This document shows, one piece after another, positions 12,391-24,476 of a stretch of 64,000 bases of DNA. The stretch is from Enoplolaimus lenunculus. Its lineage: Eukaryota > Nematoda > Enoplea > Enoplida > Thoracostomopsidae. The translations under genes were made by a program, and so were the position numbers. The stretch lies in contig JASANG010001660.1 in assembly GCA_030248215.1 (NCBI GenBank), positions 343,887 to 407,886 of the forward strand, given 5' to 3'. Below the pieces are notes generated by a model. The model was not told the origin of the DNA and ran no database searches. It saw nothing but the letters and a program-made list of their open reading frames with translations. How positions within the stretch are numbered: the first letter of the stretch is position 1; each line of letters opens with the position of its first letter.

Positions 12391-12832
12391 TACTGTAGTG
12401 ACCCGAATAAGAGGGGGGACTGATATTTATTTGGCCTCTCAGAGGGAACCCCCTAGTTATTCGGTTACGGACTGTTATTTATTTTTAACCTGCCCTTCGC
12501 CGTCCTTCGTTACTGATATATTCGGTTTTGCAACTATCCGTTGAGTCAAACGTTTTTTGCCTTGCATCAAAAGCTTGAGCGATAATGTAAGGCTACACTT
12601 TGGAATGTTATTTTCAAAACTTTAGTACTTGGGCTTTAAGTATCGAACTCAACTTTATCTGGTTTTGGAGTCATTTATGTGCTACAATTAGGGATAATTG
12701 TCATTTATGAACTCTAATAGGGACTCTATCCGCTTACGGATTCATATTAGGAATACGGACTCCTATTGATCGGGACTCAAAATGGGGACCCCTCTTATTA
12801 CTCCTACCCCTCTTATTCGGGTCAATACAGTA
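12391..12832. mobile_element. Mariner-type MITE, intact copy
   Basis: 442 bp bounded by TACTGTAGTGACCCGAATAA and its inverted match ending GGGTCAATACAGTA. The TA at each end fits a TA target duplication, typical of Tc1/mariner elements. Other copies: 7659-7736 (end only), 21725-22198, 51700-52057 (reverse, shortened), 57103-57400 (diverged), 59158-59579. No transposase is encoded. Confidence 0.75.
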
Positions 12833-13850
12833 TATATGCATATATTTTCTTGATTTTGAAAAAGTGTTAGCACTACAAGCATTGCAACAAAAGTCACTTA
12901 TGTACGAAGTGAAAGCATCCATTCCAAAACTGAAAGCATTTCAAAATGAAACCATTCCAAAAATGAAACGAAAACATTCCAACCAATGGATAATTCTAGA
13001 ACAGTGCAAAATGTTCTCAACTTTATAAGCTTTAACCCCGGGCGGCACACACGGCGTGGTTGGTGTTTGAGAGGTCGGAAAGTGGCAAAACTTTTACTTG
13101 AAGTTGTCATCTCTTATAAAAGGTCAACACGAAAAATACACAATAACAACAACCACAAGCGCAACCGCAACAATAAATATCAAAAGTTTTTTTCTGCACA
13201 TACGAGATTTGTTCCAAAAAATAGCAAATTTAATTTTAAAACTTTTCGGTATGAAAATATTTTTGACCGAAACTCTGGGCAAAATTGTACGAAACAGAAG
13301 ACGTAGGTAGTGACACATTTTGGGAGTTCGTATGGGTTACAGTGAACCCCATTCGTACAGTGCATAAAAAATTTTGTTAAATACAGAATTGAAAAATGTT
13401 TCGAGTCCAGACGGCATAAGAGTCGGCTGTATGTGTCACAGTATCGTTATGGTTCGCTGCTTCATATAGAAAAGCTTCTTTTTATGACAATAAAAAAGCC
13501 GATCAAGCGCACGGTCGGAGACACGGCTTTGAAAAGAGACGGTTACGTTCTATGAAATTTGTCGAAGCATAGTTGCTTGGATTATAAAAACTGAAAAAAG
13601 TATCTATAAGCCCCTTTACAAAAATTTCAAAAGGGTAAATTTTGACCCCGAAAACGGCCCTGGTCGCTACAGGTTTGTGCAATTTCATGTAGTTTTAGGG
13701 CTCCGGCTTTTGGCGCGGATAAAACAAGCATTTGCATCGTTCTGGAGTGGACAACTTTACAAACATCATACAGTAATTTCCGTGTTCCGTTCATCCCAAA
13801 CTGTGAACCTGTTCTAGTTTTTTTCTTGATCCTCCTTTAGTAGGGTGGCG
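12833..13850. other. Intergenic, nothing recognised
   Basis: Only a short direct repeat of GAAAGCATTxCAAAA/AAACCATTCC-type motifs near 12910-12980 stands out. No supported exon. Confidence 0.45.
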
Positions 13851-13978
13851 CTAAACTGTTTAAAATTTTCAATGGTTTCCTTCGCCCAGGTCTTTTCCGT
13901 TACCCCCCACCAGCCCGCGTTTGCCCAAAAATCGTTGGCTTTAAATTTTTTTACATTTTTGAGCTTCTCATGAAACCT

Positions 13979-14404
13979 CCCCTGATATATTCAGCGCCTA
14001 AATTTGATTTTTTGAAAAATTCAATTTTTAAGGTCCCAAAGTTCCCCCTTGAGACCCAAAATAATTTTTTGTCAAAAGTTTGAATTACATATATACCATT
14101 CGATGCAGCGCGCAGAGTTGGAGTCTAATGTAAATTTGTTGCAATCACAGACGATTGCTTAGCGAAATTATTGTCAATTTGGGTTGGCGCCAAATCAGTT
14201 ATTTGACCATAATTCGGTTTAACCAATCCGTCTAATTGCGAAAAACTTAACATTGTTGCACTCAGCTCCCCAAGCTGTTTTGAATTGTATTTAATTTGTC
14301 AAACTTTTTTACAAAAAAATTTTTTTGGGGTCCCTTGGGAGGACCGTGAAACCTTAAGATCGAATTTTTCAAAAATTCAAATTTAGGCGTGGAATGATCA
14401 GGGG
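13979..14404. mobile_element. Foldback element with ends CCCCTGATxxATTC
   Basis: The left arm (CCCCTGATATATTCAGCGCC, then AAATTTGA and a GAAAAATTCAA run) is mirrored at the right (TTTCAAAAATTCAAATTTAG, then GCGTGGAATGATCAGGGG). A diverged relative lacking clear ends is at about 36220-36545, recognised by ACCAT(T)CGA, TTGGCGCCAAA and GGGTCCCAAG blocks. GC-rich MITE ends at 13851 and 14555 flank this copy, so it may have inserted into such an element. Confidence 0.55.
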
Positions 14405-15075
14405 AAAGACCCTTCACCGTTTATAGTTGTGCGTCACCATCCGTCACCGTGCGGTATCGTACCCACTCGAATTATGTACACGCGTACGATACCGTGTAGT
14501 GATACAGACGTCGACGGACGGAACTGCGCGTCAAAGATAGCGCCACCCTTAGTGTTGCGGTATGCTTTTTGATGTCGTTTGAACTGGCCTTACGGTGTAC
14601 CGGCAAATGCCCAGCAGAGTCGATTGGAACTTAGGCGATTCAGCAAAAATGTAAATAATCCAGGTTTTAGATGTCCTAGCGATTTTTTGATTTGAAAATG
14701 AGTTGTACGCTCACCTGAACAAAATGATGAAGAGTTTAGATGTTTTCTAACTGATTACTAGTGCGTTGGTCTTTATTATAATGCCATTGCTTACTTTTAT
14801 TGACACTACAAATCCAACTCTGTGTCATCCGATGCCATTTGAGTACCTTAACACATTGAATCGCTGCTTGATTGTTTCTATCAGTTGTCGTTCTTCCGAA
14901 AATGGTTCAATTTTGATTGCAAAATGTTTGCAGATTTGGAGTTCTGATAAACTTCCTTGATCGTTCCACATCTGAAATTGAATTGCGCAAAAAATTGAAA
15001 CTTAAGATACTTTTGCCACGTTTTTGATACAACTTTTTTCAAAATTTTGAACAATTTATGTATTGAACGGTTGCA

Positions 15076-15463
15076 GGCAAGGTGTAACCAGATATTCGTT
15101 TCCGCTTTCGGTAAAACACGATATTCGTTGCGGTTTCCGTTATACAAATAACGGAAATTGCGTTGCCTTTACGTTAAAAATTAGTTATAAATCATTTATA
15201 TATCACGCAATTTTTTTGTATAGCTAGACTGCAACTGTTTGAATTAAATAAAAATAGCGAAATTAATTCGAACTCTTAAAAAATTTCGACTTATCCGCAA
15301 ATTTTTCTCTCAAGCTTTCCAAAACCGGTGAATATATGCACGCCTCAATCGTGTTTATCAGAAAAATAATATATTTTTGGAACTTTTATACTTAATATCT
15401 ATTTTCGTTTAAGATATTTTTATCACTATCCATTTCCGTTATTTTTATTCATTTACACCCTGG
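15076..15463. mobile_element. Inverted-repeat element, ends near CAGGGTGTAA
   Basis: Begins GGCAAGGTGTAACCAGATATTCG and ends CATTTACACCCTGG, with TTTCCGTTAT-type motifs in subterminal positions at both ends. A short relative is at about 28080-28165 (CGGTTACACCCTGCC). No coding capacity; superfamily not determined. Confidence 0.4.
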
Positions 15464-15559
15464 TTGCGGGGTCACAACCGTACGAATTCGCGGAATAAAA
15501 CAAGTGTCTCTAGTTTTGTGGCAAATGATTTTTTTCTCAGGAACGCGGCCGTTTGTCTG

Positions 15560-15675
15560 CGAAACAGCAATAGAGTATGCTTAAGCTTTAGATTTGTTCT
15601 TACGCTTCGCCTTGGGCTGCACTTAGAAATATGCATATACTGCTGCGACTGTCCTGATCTATGCATTGACAGGGT
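15560..15675. repeat. Decayed TTAGGC-cored element
   Basis: Contains TGCTTAAGCTTTAG, CTTACGCTTCGCCTTGGGC, ATATGCATATACTG and CCTGATCTATGCATTGAC, matching the order of motifs in a family A MITE read in reverse, with heavy divergence. Confidence 0.4.
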
Positions 15676-16035
15676 GTCTCCACATACGAAACTCTGGGCT
15701 GCACCAAAACGAACCATAAAGAGTCCTTTTTCGACTATGTGTAAAATGCTCTGAAAATCAGATTCTTGGAATTTTTCGATCCAAGTGATTTTAAATATCT
15801 CTACATGTTGTATATATAAGCGTCTCGTGACTTCACTCCAACATTATCATTTTAATTGTTGAAAAGAACCTGCGAAACTCTTTATTATATGCAAAATTTT
15901 AAAATTTAAATACCATTCAACAAAGATTGAATGGTGCTCATATTTGTGATCGCACAGTTGTCTTACGAGCCTTCCATTTGAGCAAAGCATAGAAATTTTA
16001 CGGAATATTTAAAATGGTGCACAGTCATGTGTAAA

Positions 16036-16452
16036 ACGGGAAAACGGGACAGCGCTATATTTTAGCTGAGTAAAAGAGGAAACACTACAATTTCATGTAC
16101 TACTAGAAACGGGACCAGTCTTTATTGGTACAAACGGGAAACCGGGAAAGCACTCTCTTTTTGCTAAAAAATCGAGAAAACGGGACAGCTATCTATTTTC
16201 TAAAGGAAAAGGATATCACGGGACAGTCCTGTTTTGGGAAAGTTTGAAAACAGGACACTTCTATATTTTTACTGGCAAAATATACCTTCTTAATAGAGAA
16301 TACGGTACAGCACCGGTTTGAAAGCCGGCAAAACAGAACAGCTCTGTATTTTCGCTGGTAAGCAGAAAAATGGGACAGTGTTCTTGTACACAAATGGGAA
16401 ACGGAACAGATGTATATTTTCTTTGGGAGAAGAGGAAATAGGACAAGACAAT
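16036..16452. repeat. Decayed minisatellite of AAACGGGACAG units
   Basis: About seven to eight degenerate units of roughly 50-60 bp, each carrying a version of AAACGGGACAGC(T)CT(N)TATTTT followed by a GG(T/A)AA(A/G) spacer. Phase and spacing wander, so the array is old. No coding frame runs through it. Confidence 0.7.
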
Positions 16453-18262
16453 TTTTTTCATGGAAAAGGGTGAATGAGTTACTATATACTTTGTGTTGTT
16501 TTGGTTGTTATATTTTTACCCGGGTGCGCATATTATACACTTGCGAAATTACTTTATCCACTGCCCACCTTTACTTTCCCAATTTTTTCTTCTGCGTTCA
16601 ATACAATTGTGTAATTTTACAGTGCATTAATGGTTAGTAAAATTCTTTATTAGTTACATTCAGAATAAATCAAAATAAAAAATGTAACACGAACACCAGA
16701 TATTGCACATTACAGTTACACGTATCACTTGTAAAACTAGGTTGTTTGCGGATGGGCGATCAGTGAATCAAAACATTCTTGTGTGTACAAAATTATTGTA
16801 GTTAAGAGCGTATAAATCACACATTCCTTTGTGGTTTTGTCTTAAATTGTGTTAATACCTCATTCAGAAATCTTTTCAACATGCTGTTCGAAAACAAAGA
16901 AAAATACAACATCTGTAGGAACGCGACGAAAGTGCGAAAATGGGATAAAATAATGTTACTGCGTTTCAAAAAGTTGCAAGTATTTTTTGATTCATCAGGA
17001 AATTTCAGGAGTGTAAAGAAACTAGGTCATAGATTATACCTTCAGTCAAATATTCATTTCAGAACCATAATCATAGCAACCTGCTTTAGGTATTTGTGAG
17101 ATGTGTACTTTGAACCGCTGTTTGCAAACCGCCGAAAATTCTGCACCTTTCGGTTAGGTCCCTGCCAGCCAGTGTTTACCGGAAAATGGGGTCAATATAT
17201 AGATCAGGACCGTAACAGCGGTATTAGCGTGCTCCTAGGCCTAAGCCTAAGCCTAAGTATAAACCAAAGCAAGAAAATTTGTCTACGGCTTAAAATGTTC
17301 CGCGCCTAGTCTATACTCTATAGGTGTGGTCCTATGAAGATAAAACATGCAAAAATATAGCGAAAAGAGTCAAATCTGTAGATGCAACGGAACATAAAAA
17401 ATAGCCAGAGTTGAAACGGTAGGTGAAACGAAATAGGTTAACAGATTAATGCTTTATATACCAATTTTAGCAAATTTCTGTCAAGTGTGGTCCATAATTG
17501 TAGACTTAGGATTTCTGTTTTAAATAATTATGACATTTTCCTTAATATTATGCTTATATTTAAAGCTAAACGCATCAAACAGTAAAAATGTTTGTAAAAC
17601 TATGGGAAATGTCACGATGAAGCCGAAGCCGGAGGTAGACTTGAAGGTGAGACCGGATATCAGGCTCCGGCCCCGGCTCCGGCAAAAAATCGACATCCGG
17701 TTCCGGCTTCGGTGTTGTAACTTGACAGATATTATTTTTTAAAAATTCAAAAAATTATACCATCATTCGTTTTCATGCCAAGTACCACCGAACTGATTGA
17801 CTTTACTTTTACATATTTTTTTCTGCCACACATGTGTTTGCATGTGACCGTGTACATTCACAATCTTTATTGGGTTACAATAACACTGGAAAAGCAGATA
17901 TAGATGACAAGTGTTATTCTAGGGGCGTAACAGAAAATGTCTCAGCATATTTCTATATTTCCTTAGTCGAAAAACCTAAACTTCAACGTAAAAAATGTAT
18001 CCAAAACTAAGTCTGAACTTAACCATCAAAAATTGAACAATTTAAATGTAATACTAGATTGCATTCAGATATCAGAACGTCGCTTATAGTTTTTGCTTTC
18101 GTGGCTTAAGGTGCCCAAAGTGTTTACGTGACAAAGTCTAACAGCTCACACGGATGCATTTTTAACCCTTTTACAACGACCCTATTATACTATTCTATTT
18201 TTTTGTAGCGCTGCGTTCAGTTGCAATATTCGTTTGGCTCATGTTCCTTCTAAGGGCATCCA
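16453..18262. other. Intergenic with two decayed repeats
   Basis: 17192-17335 is a diverged family A TTAGGC MITE (ATATAGATCAGGACCGTAAC at its left, CCTAAGCCTAAGCCTAAG core). 17615-17712 is a CCGGAG/CTCCGG palindromic cluster. No supported exon elsewhere. Confidence 0.45.
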
Positions 18263-18443
18263 CACTGCAAAAAATGGTGAGTCAAAATGACTCCCTTCGA
18301 AATAGGCTTTTCCTGACTACACATACTCAGTCAAAATTAGACTCCGCCAGAGTCAAATTGAGCCGAATTTTTTTACTCAGTTTGTGCAGCCAGGAAAAGC
18401 CTATTTCGGAGAGAGTCAATTTGACTCACCATTTTTTGCAGTG
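18263..18443. mobile_element. 181-bp near-palindromic foldback element
   Basis: The ends CACTGCAAAAAATGGTGAGT and the reverse complement match over 31 bases with one mismatch. The match continues with few differences through GAAATAGGCTTTTCCTG on both arms to roughly 75 bp per arm, leaving a short centre. The high arm identity implies a young insertion or conversion between arms. Confidence 0.75.
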
Positions 18444-18474
18444 CAGTTTTCTGTTGGTCAGAGGTGGGTAAGAT

Positions 18475-18818
18475 CAGGGATGAGAGTCTCGGTCTCAGCG
18501 GCAAGTCTCAGCATTTGGCAGGTCTCGGTTTCTTGAGTCTCGGTTGTTTGGAACCGACATACAAGTCGAGGATTCAGCAAATATTGGTAGACCTGTAAAG
18601 TTAATATTGTTGAAGAAAGCAATGCCTGATAAATAAAATTTCGCTATAAATCTGTTACTTTTCATAGTGACGCAATAATTATTAGCAAATATTCTGAAAA
18701 CACAAAAAAACTGCGAAAAACAATAGAAATAATTTATTTTGAAAATTTTATTTTTTCTGTGATGACCACAAGTTGACCGAGACCGAGACTTTTCGTGGCC
18801 GGTCTCCACCTTTCCCTG
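18475..18818. mobile_element. hAT-like GAGACC-rich element, second copy
   Basis: Left end CAGGGATGAGAGTCTCGGTC, right end GACCGAGAC...CCTTTCCCTG, the same organisation as 6147-6975 but only 344 bp and more diverged. No ORF. Confidence 0.5.
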
Positions 18819-18844
18819 GCTCGGATAAAAACTATTATTTTTGC

Positions 18845-19021
18845 GGCCAATGTTACTTTTAGGGGCGTAACAGTAGATTAAGCGTATTTCTAAGCTTAAG
18901 CCTAAGCGTTGCAAAAATGTGTTCCTAAGCCTAAGCCTAAGCAAAAAGCGTAATCTAGAATCTAAGCCTACTTTTTATAGGCCCACCAGAAACCTGGACG
19001 CCCGTAAAAGCAACATGAGCC
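18845..19021. mobile_element. TTAGGC-cored MITE, family B
   Basis: Inverted ends GGCCAATGTTACTTTTAGGG and AAAGCAACATGAGCC, then GGCGTAACAGTAGATTAAGC, a core of CTAAGC hexamers split by GCGTTGCAAAAATGTGTTCC, and a TCTAGAATCTAAGCCTA tail. Other family B copies: 25228-25401 (reverse), 28759-28941, 43443-43641, 44884-45030 (reverse, one end lost). Confidence 0.7.
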
Positions 19022-21724
19022 ATTTTTGCTATGCGGTCGCACTCTGGCAAACATTCGGCTATCCATTCATGGAGATGATAAGAATAGCAACCATTTGCAA
19101 GTTTCACAATATTTTGCTGTCTTCCCAAAATAAAATTCTGACTTCGCCTCTGATTGGCTTGTGATGCTGAGCGAAGGGAATAGGATTAAAAATTCAATTA
19201 TACTAAAACCGTTAGCTCAATGCTGAACAGATTTTTGAGTATTTTTTAGTTTTTAGAAATGTCACGCTATAGCTTTGCAGTAAAGCAGCGTTAAATTAAG
19301 ATAAATAAACGGCTTGTTGCCAGGAGCTTTAATTACGATAACTTTAGGCGAACAACAGTTGCTACAGTAAAGGTTGACTTTTGAAGAAATTACGAACGAA
19401 GCGAGCGAAAAGCATGACGTAATTGCCAAATTCATGCAGTTTAATGAATGATTTTAGCCTTGTGTGGGTTTAAAAGGCGAAGATTACGCATAAAATCATG
19501 AAAAAACCTCGTAAGCGAAGCAAGCCAGAGACGGTAGGCAGAATATCTTCATTGAGCCCAATTGCAACATTCGCAAAATGTTTCTTATTTTTGGTTCATT
19601 TATTGTTGGGTCCAGATCATCAGCTCGTCGTGAATAAGTTCGCTAGCTAAGCCTATTCCGTTTTATCTACAAAATATCATGGTTAATACTATAGGTTTCC
19701 AGACGAAAGATGTAGTGCTGAAACAAGCTAGCGTAGAAACCAGTTGAGTTTGAACACTTTTCACATATGTCGAGTGCAGGCGTAAATGTTGTATATTCGC
19801 GGATGCAGAATTACTTTTTCTCTAAAATGTTTCACTAAAGGACAGGCTAGCAGTCAACGCGGGTCAAACGTCCCAGGCTCTAGAAAAATTTTGATCCCTG
19901 GAAAAGTTTTCGCCTCTTGCTGCTAAAGTATAAGAGATTCGCGCATAGAGCGTTGTAAAATTTTTTGGTCCCTTCTTTGATACATGTTGGCCTGGTTTCA
20001 GGCTGTGATGTTGCGTGCCTCATTAGCAGTTCTATTATGTTTTTCTGTTTTTATATTTTATTATGTACAGATCTTAGTTTATTTAATTTGAGTTTTGAGT
20101 TGAAAAATAGTTTGTTGTATGATTTAAACGTTGAAAACATGCAAATATTACTTTTATAATATATCCTATCCATATTTTTGTCACAGCAATGTCGTCCATG
20201 TATAGAAAAAGTTCCCAAACAAAGTCTTGTTGGAATTTATGAGTAGTTCGTGATTTGCTAGTTAAAGTGTCCCTGAATCACAACTCCGAAATTGTTCTAT
20301 CCCGATGTTTATGCGTAAACGCTCTTGTTCAGTGACGCGGTTGGTAAATGTTTATTGCCCCACCCTGATACCAATTTGACACCGAATATTATAATACAAG
20401 TAATACACAGGTGAAATATTTAATTTGTAAAATGTGTTTAATCCATCCACTGACTCCCAATGTGGTTTTGGGCTTGGGTATAGTTTTATGTTTTTTTAGT
20501 TTGAAATATGATTAAGGAGTGGCAGAGCCACCTAAGAGTCCTACTGTAAAATGTGTTCAACTCCTATCGGCAGGTGTAAGTTTCTAGACACGTCGTCTGA
20601 GAATACAATTGTACGTTAAATTATATTCAGATTAGGCATAGGCTTTGATTTATATTAAAGCTAAATGTTCGGCTCCTGCATTATACTTATTTGCCCGTTT
20701 TGTTTAGTTTAAGCAAAGCCGCGGTTTCAGTTTTCTGATTTGTTTAAGGGTAAAAGAGGCATACACCTACTACTTAGCATCATTAGTTGCTGTTTTTAGC
20801 TTATTTAAATTGAGTTTTCAGCTATGATTTTTTAGTTGTTTGTGCCATAGAAAAAACAGCTGTAGTACCATGTGATGCTGAATTAGAAACCATGGAAATG
20901 TAAGTAGTAGTTTTTGGCACCACGCCACAACGACGCAGAGTAATGCACGTGACTGCGCAGAAGCGAAGCCAGGATTTCATCTTTGCAGGATAGAATCAGT
21001 CCAGTTATACAAGACGGTTTGTGAGCGAGCGAAGCGAGCGAGAAAAATATAATTTGACACCTAAGGTTCAATGATGGTAATACGCGCACAGTTATAAATT
21101 TATCCTTTTCTGTACAGCACAACGCCGTCCGCCGCCAGACAAAACAAAATTCTGGCTACGACACGCGGCGTCGGACGGAAGTGCGCGGAACTGCGAGTCT
21201 CAAGAAAATATTTTTTAACATCACGTACGGGTGCCACGCGTCGAGTATAGCGCAACGCTGGGTCGTTTCCAAAAAGGTTTATTATCCAGCTTACTTATAT
21301 TACCCGTTTTGTGTAGGTACGCGAGTTGGTGCCTTCTTGAGTGTGTTGTTTATGTTGCACGAATACGAAGCTAGCATGATTCGTGTAGAATATTGCGTTA
21401 AGCTTAATTGTATGAGGGATTTTCATGGGTACATCTTTCGATTTGTTCGTTTCATATATATGTTTGTGTTTCTAGCGTGCTCGACCTTCAATTATAAGCT
21501 GGCAGAGCGAGGGGCGTTCGCCAGGATTTTCAATTTCGAGAGGTTTAGGCAACCAACAACAAAGTTTGAGTTTTGATTTGATTGCTGGGTCCCTCAGAGC
21601 CACCCTTACCATGCGTGTATATCTATGAGTAGAACCTTGCTAGGAAAGTGAGCGAGAAGCTACGCGTGCGTGGTCTTGAGGACAAAATCAGTAACAAAGG
21701 GATGCAGGGCAGGACGTCCCTTCG
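19022..21724. other. Intergenic, no gene found
   Basis: Two copies of a CGAAGCGAGCGA-type motif (19397-19410, 21023-21042) and a right end of the GC-rich MITE family near 21265 (GAGTATAGCGCAACGCTG). A 131-codon open frame at 21181-21576 begins inside that repeat and shows no family signature. Confidence 0.45.
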
Positions 21725-22198
21725 TACTGTAGTGACCCGAATAAGAGGGGGACTGATATTTATTTGGCTTCTCCAGATGGTACTCCCCTTGTTATTCGGT
21801 TACGGAGTGTTATTTTATTTAAACCCGTCCTGTGTACCGCCCTTGGTTTACTAATCCATATCGGGAGTAGATAAAAACCGCAGTTTTTATCTACTATCGG
21901 GTATTGCAACTATCCGTTGAACTGTGTATTTATCTTGTATCAAAGCTCTTAAGCCATAATACAAGGATATACTTAGAATATACTTTCAAAACTTAAGTAT
22001 ATGCTTTAAAGTTTCGAACTCAATTTTATTTGGTCTTGGAGTTATTTATGCACTGAAATTAGGAATGATTGACATTTATGAACTCTAATAAGGATTTAGG
22101 GACTTCGTCAGCTTTATTAGGGATATGGACTCCTATTGATTGGGACTCAAAATGGGGACCCCCTCTTATTACCCTCCCTTTTTCGGGTCACTACAGTA
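21725..22198. mobile_element. Mariner-type MITE copy
   Basis: TACTGTAGTGACCCGAATAA at the left and TTTCGGGTCACTACAGTA at the right, 474 bp including the TAs. A small duplication around TAGATAAAAACCGC (near 21866) makes it longer than the 12391 copy. Confidence 0.75.
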
Positions 22199-22324
22199 CT
22201 GTCACAAGCAGAATCGCCGGCACGATTTCAATAATATAGCCATTAGAAATCTAGATGCTAGATATAATCAGGGCGTAGCTAGACTATTTTAGACGGACAA
22301 ACTTTAATTGGCTAATTCTGTATG

Positions 22325-23159
22325 TTATTGAGCGAAGCTCGGAGTTTCGCGAAGCGTTTTATGTTTTGTACTTGGGGGTCGAAAGGTGGATGTCCGTCCG
22401 TCTGTCCGTCCGTCCGTCTGTCCGTCTGTCCGTCTGTCCGCCTGTCCGCCTGTCCTTCTGTCCTTCCGAAAAGAATCTCAGGAACGGCTCAACCGATTTT
22501 GATAAACTTTTTTTTGTTTGAAAGCCAATTATCCTGGGGTGTTAACCTCGCATTGGGGTTTGAAAATTTTAAGCCGTTTATTAGCTACAGGCTAATTTGC
22601 ATAATTAATTAACCTAAATTAGGACTTTGCACAATATTTCACTAATTATTACAGTTAGAAGCCATCTAATTTTAGCATTAAACGGTTTTTGGGTGCGAGG
22701 AATCTGCATAGACTGTTTACAAATCTCCAAAACGGATTATTGAGCAGTTAGCTAATAGATAATTGGCATATTAGCATAATTTATAAGCCTAAATTAGGAC
22801 ATTTTACAATATTTCACTAATTATTAGGGTTAAAGCAATATAATTTCAGCACTAAAGGGTTGTTAGGTGCGAGAAATTTGAATAAATTGTTTACAAACTT
22901 CCATAGCCGATAATTCAATAGTTAGCTGATAGCTAATTTGCTATTACCTTAATTGACCAGGCAAAATTAGGACTTTTTAAATTATTTCAATAATTATTAA
23001 GGTTAAAAGCAATATAATTACAGCACTAAAGGGTTTTCGGGTGCGAGGAATCTGAATAAATTGTCTACAAACCTCCAAAACCGATAAATGAATAGTTAGC
23101 TAATAACTATTTTGCATATTACCTTAATTGCTTACGTGTGTTAGAGCTTCGCTCAATAA
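22325..23159. mobile_element. 835-bp inverted-repeat element with internal satellite
   Basis: Ends TTATTGAGCGAAGCTCGGAG and AGAGCTTCGCTCAATAA are inverted copies. Inside lie a TCCGTCCGTC/TGTCCGTC run (about 22391-22465) and about four tandem units of roughly 174 bp (22510-23130). The unit marker GGTGCGAG recurs at 22692, 22865 and 23040. No coding capacity. Confidence 0.7.
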
Positions 23160-23517
23160 ATGTAGTCCCACTACGACTGGTTAAACATGTTTGCAAAATA
23201 AGGTTGCCATCATTAAAAGAGAGATATGCCGAACGTAATGTCGTTGCACCCATACAGTTTGGTGATCGGAAATGATGTTTCTCGTGAATTTCACGGGGTT
23301 TATAAGTTAATTTTCGGTATAGTAAAACTTTGAAAGGCTGCAGATGTACTTTTGAGCCATAAATTCCACGACCAGAAATTACTAAAGCGTTTGAAAAGTT
23401 TAGTACACGTAAATAGTGAAAAAAAGATCGCGACGGAACCGAAGCGAGCGAGAAGTGAATTACATTTTTCACTAAATGCAGTTGTCGGATTCAGAAATTT
23501 CTCACAGTGAACCTCAA

Positions 23518-23690
23518 CAGCGGCGGATCCAGACATTGCTGGCCGGAAGTCTGGCAAAAGTTTTGAAGCGCAATTTTTGCTATATATGAAACATTGGCAA
23601 CGAAAAGTTGTAAAAAGGTAGGGACCTCACCATCTTTTCACAATTCTGACTAGAGGGGGCACACGACCCTTACCACCTTTGGATCCGCTG
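23518..23690. mobile_element. GGCGGATCC-type element
   Basis: CAGCGGCGGATCCAGA at the left and TTTGGATCCGCTG at the right. The interior shares AAAAGTT(A/T)TGAA(A/G)CGCAAT and GGTAGGGACC with copies at 24477-24676 and 28208-28497 (reverse). Confidence 0.6.
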
Positions 23691-23853
23691 GTGAACCTCG
23701 AGAGATATAGAAGTAACAGAAACTCACGACGTAATCGAACGAGATTTCACAATTCTGACTAGAGGGGGCACACGCGCCTTACCCCCTTTGGATCCGCTGG
23801 TGGACCTAGAGATATATAGAAGTAACAGAAACTCACGACGTAATCGAACGAGA
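23636..23853. repeat. 109-bp direct tandem duplication
   Basis: Two adjacent copies starting TTTCACAATTCTGACTAGAG and ending near ACGTAATCGAACGAGA differ at only a handful of positions. The first copy contains the right end of the 23518-23690 element, so that end is duplicated. Confidence 0.85.
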
Positions 23854-24476
23854 AGTCAAACACAATTTTCGTTCTAAATCTCAAAGCAACATTTTGGTTT
23901 TGATCCCTGTTGGGCGTAAAAGCAGTTTTGATCCTGAGCATCCACACGAGTATATAGCGAGTCGCTGAAACTCGTACATTACATAAAATTGTTATTTCTA
24001 CTTTTTCAGATGTCCGTTCGGCTCAGTGGGGCAAAGACAGCCAGAGGAGGTTGGATCATCCCTGGTACCCTCCTGTCTAAGTCTCTGGATTCAAGTTGTA
24101 TTTTACTTCGAAAATTCAAATTTTCTAAATTTTCGAGCGTCCTTCAACAAACCTAATGGGTTTCATGGAAGTCGTCTATTGTAAAATTCTGCTGGCTTGG
24201 CGCCCACTTAATAAAGATTAGTCGCTTCCGCTTATTAACGCTAAAATGTTCTTAGCTTCAATTTGCAATTAACTACAAGCATTTGTTGTAATACGTAACA
24301 AAACTCAACTTTTGCGCAAAGGTATAAACTTCAGGTGATAATTATCACTGTTGTTTAGGTACGATCTTCTATTTTTATGTCCATAAAACATAAACTAGTT
24401 TTGGGCTTCAAACAAACCAGTAGGTAGGGCGTAAATTATTTGCTCGGTTTTTGCAGGACATTTACGTGATGTGGAG

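Noticed and set aside
18495-18944. 149-codon minus-strand open frame
   Set aside because: It spans two mobile elements (GAGACC-rich and TTAGGC-cored).
21181-21576. 131-codon plus-strand open frame
   Set aside because: It begins within a GC-rich MITE fragment and shows no domain or splice support.
22391-22465. Possible CRISPR or regulatory array of TCCGTC units
   Set aside because: It is a simple repeat without spacers, in an animal genome.
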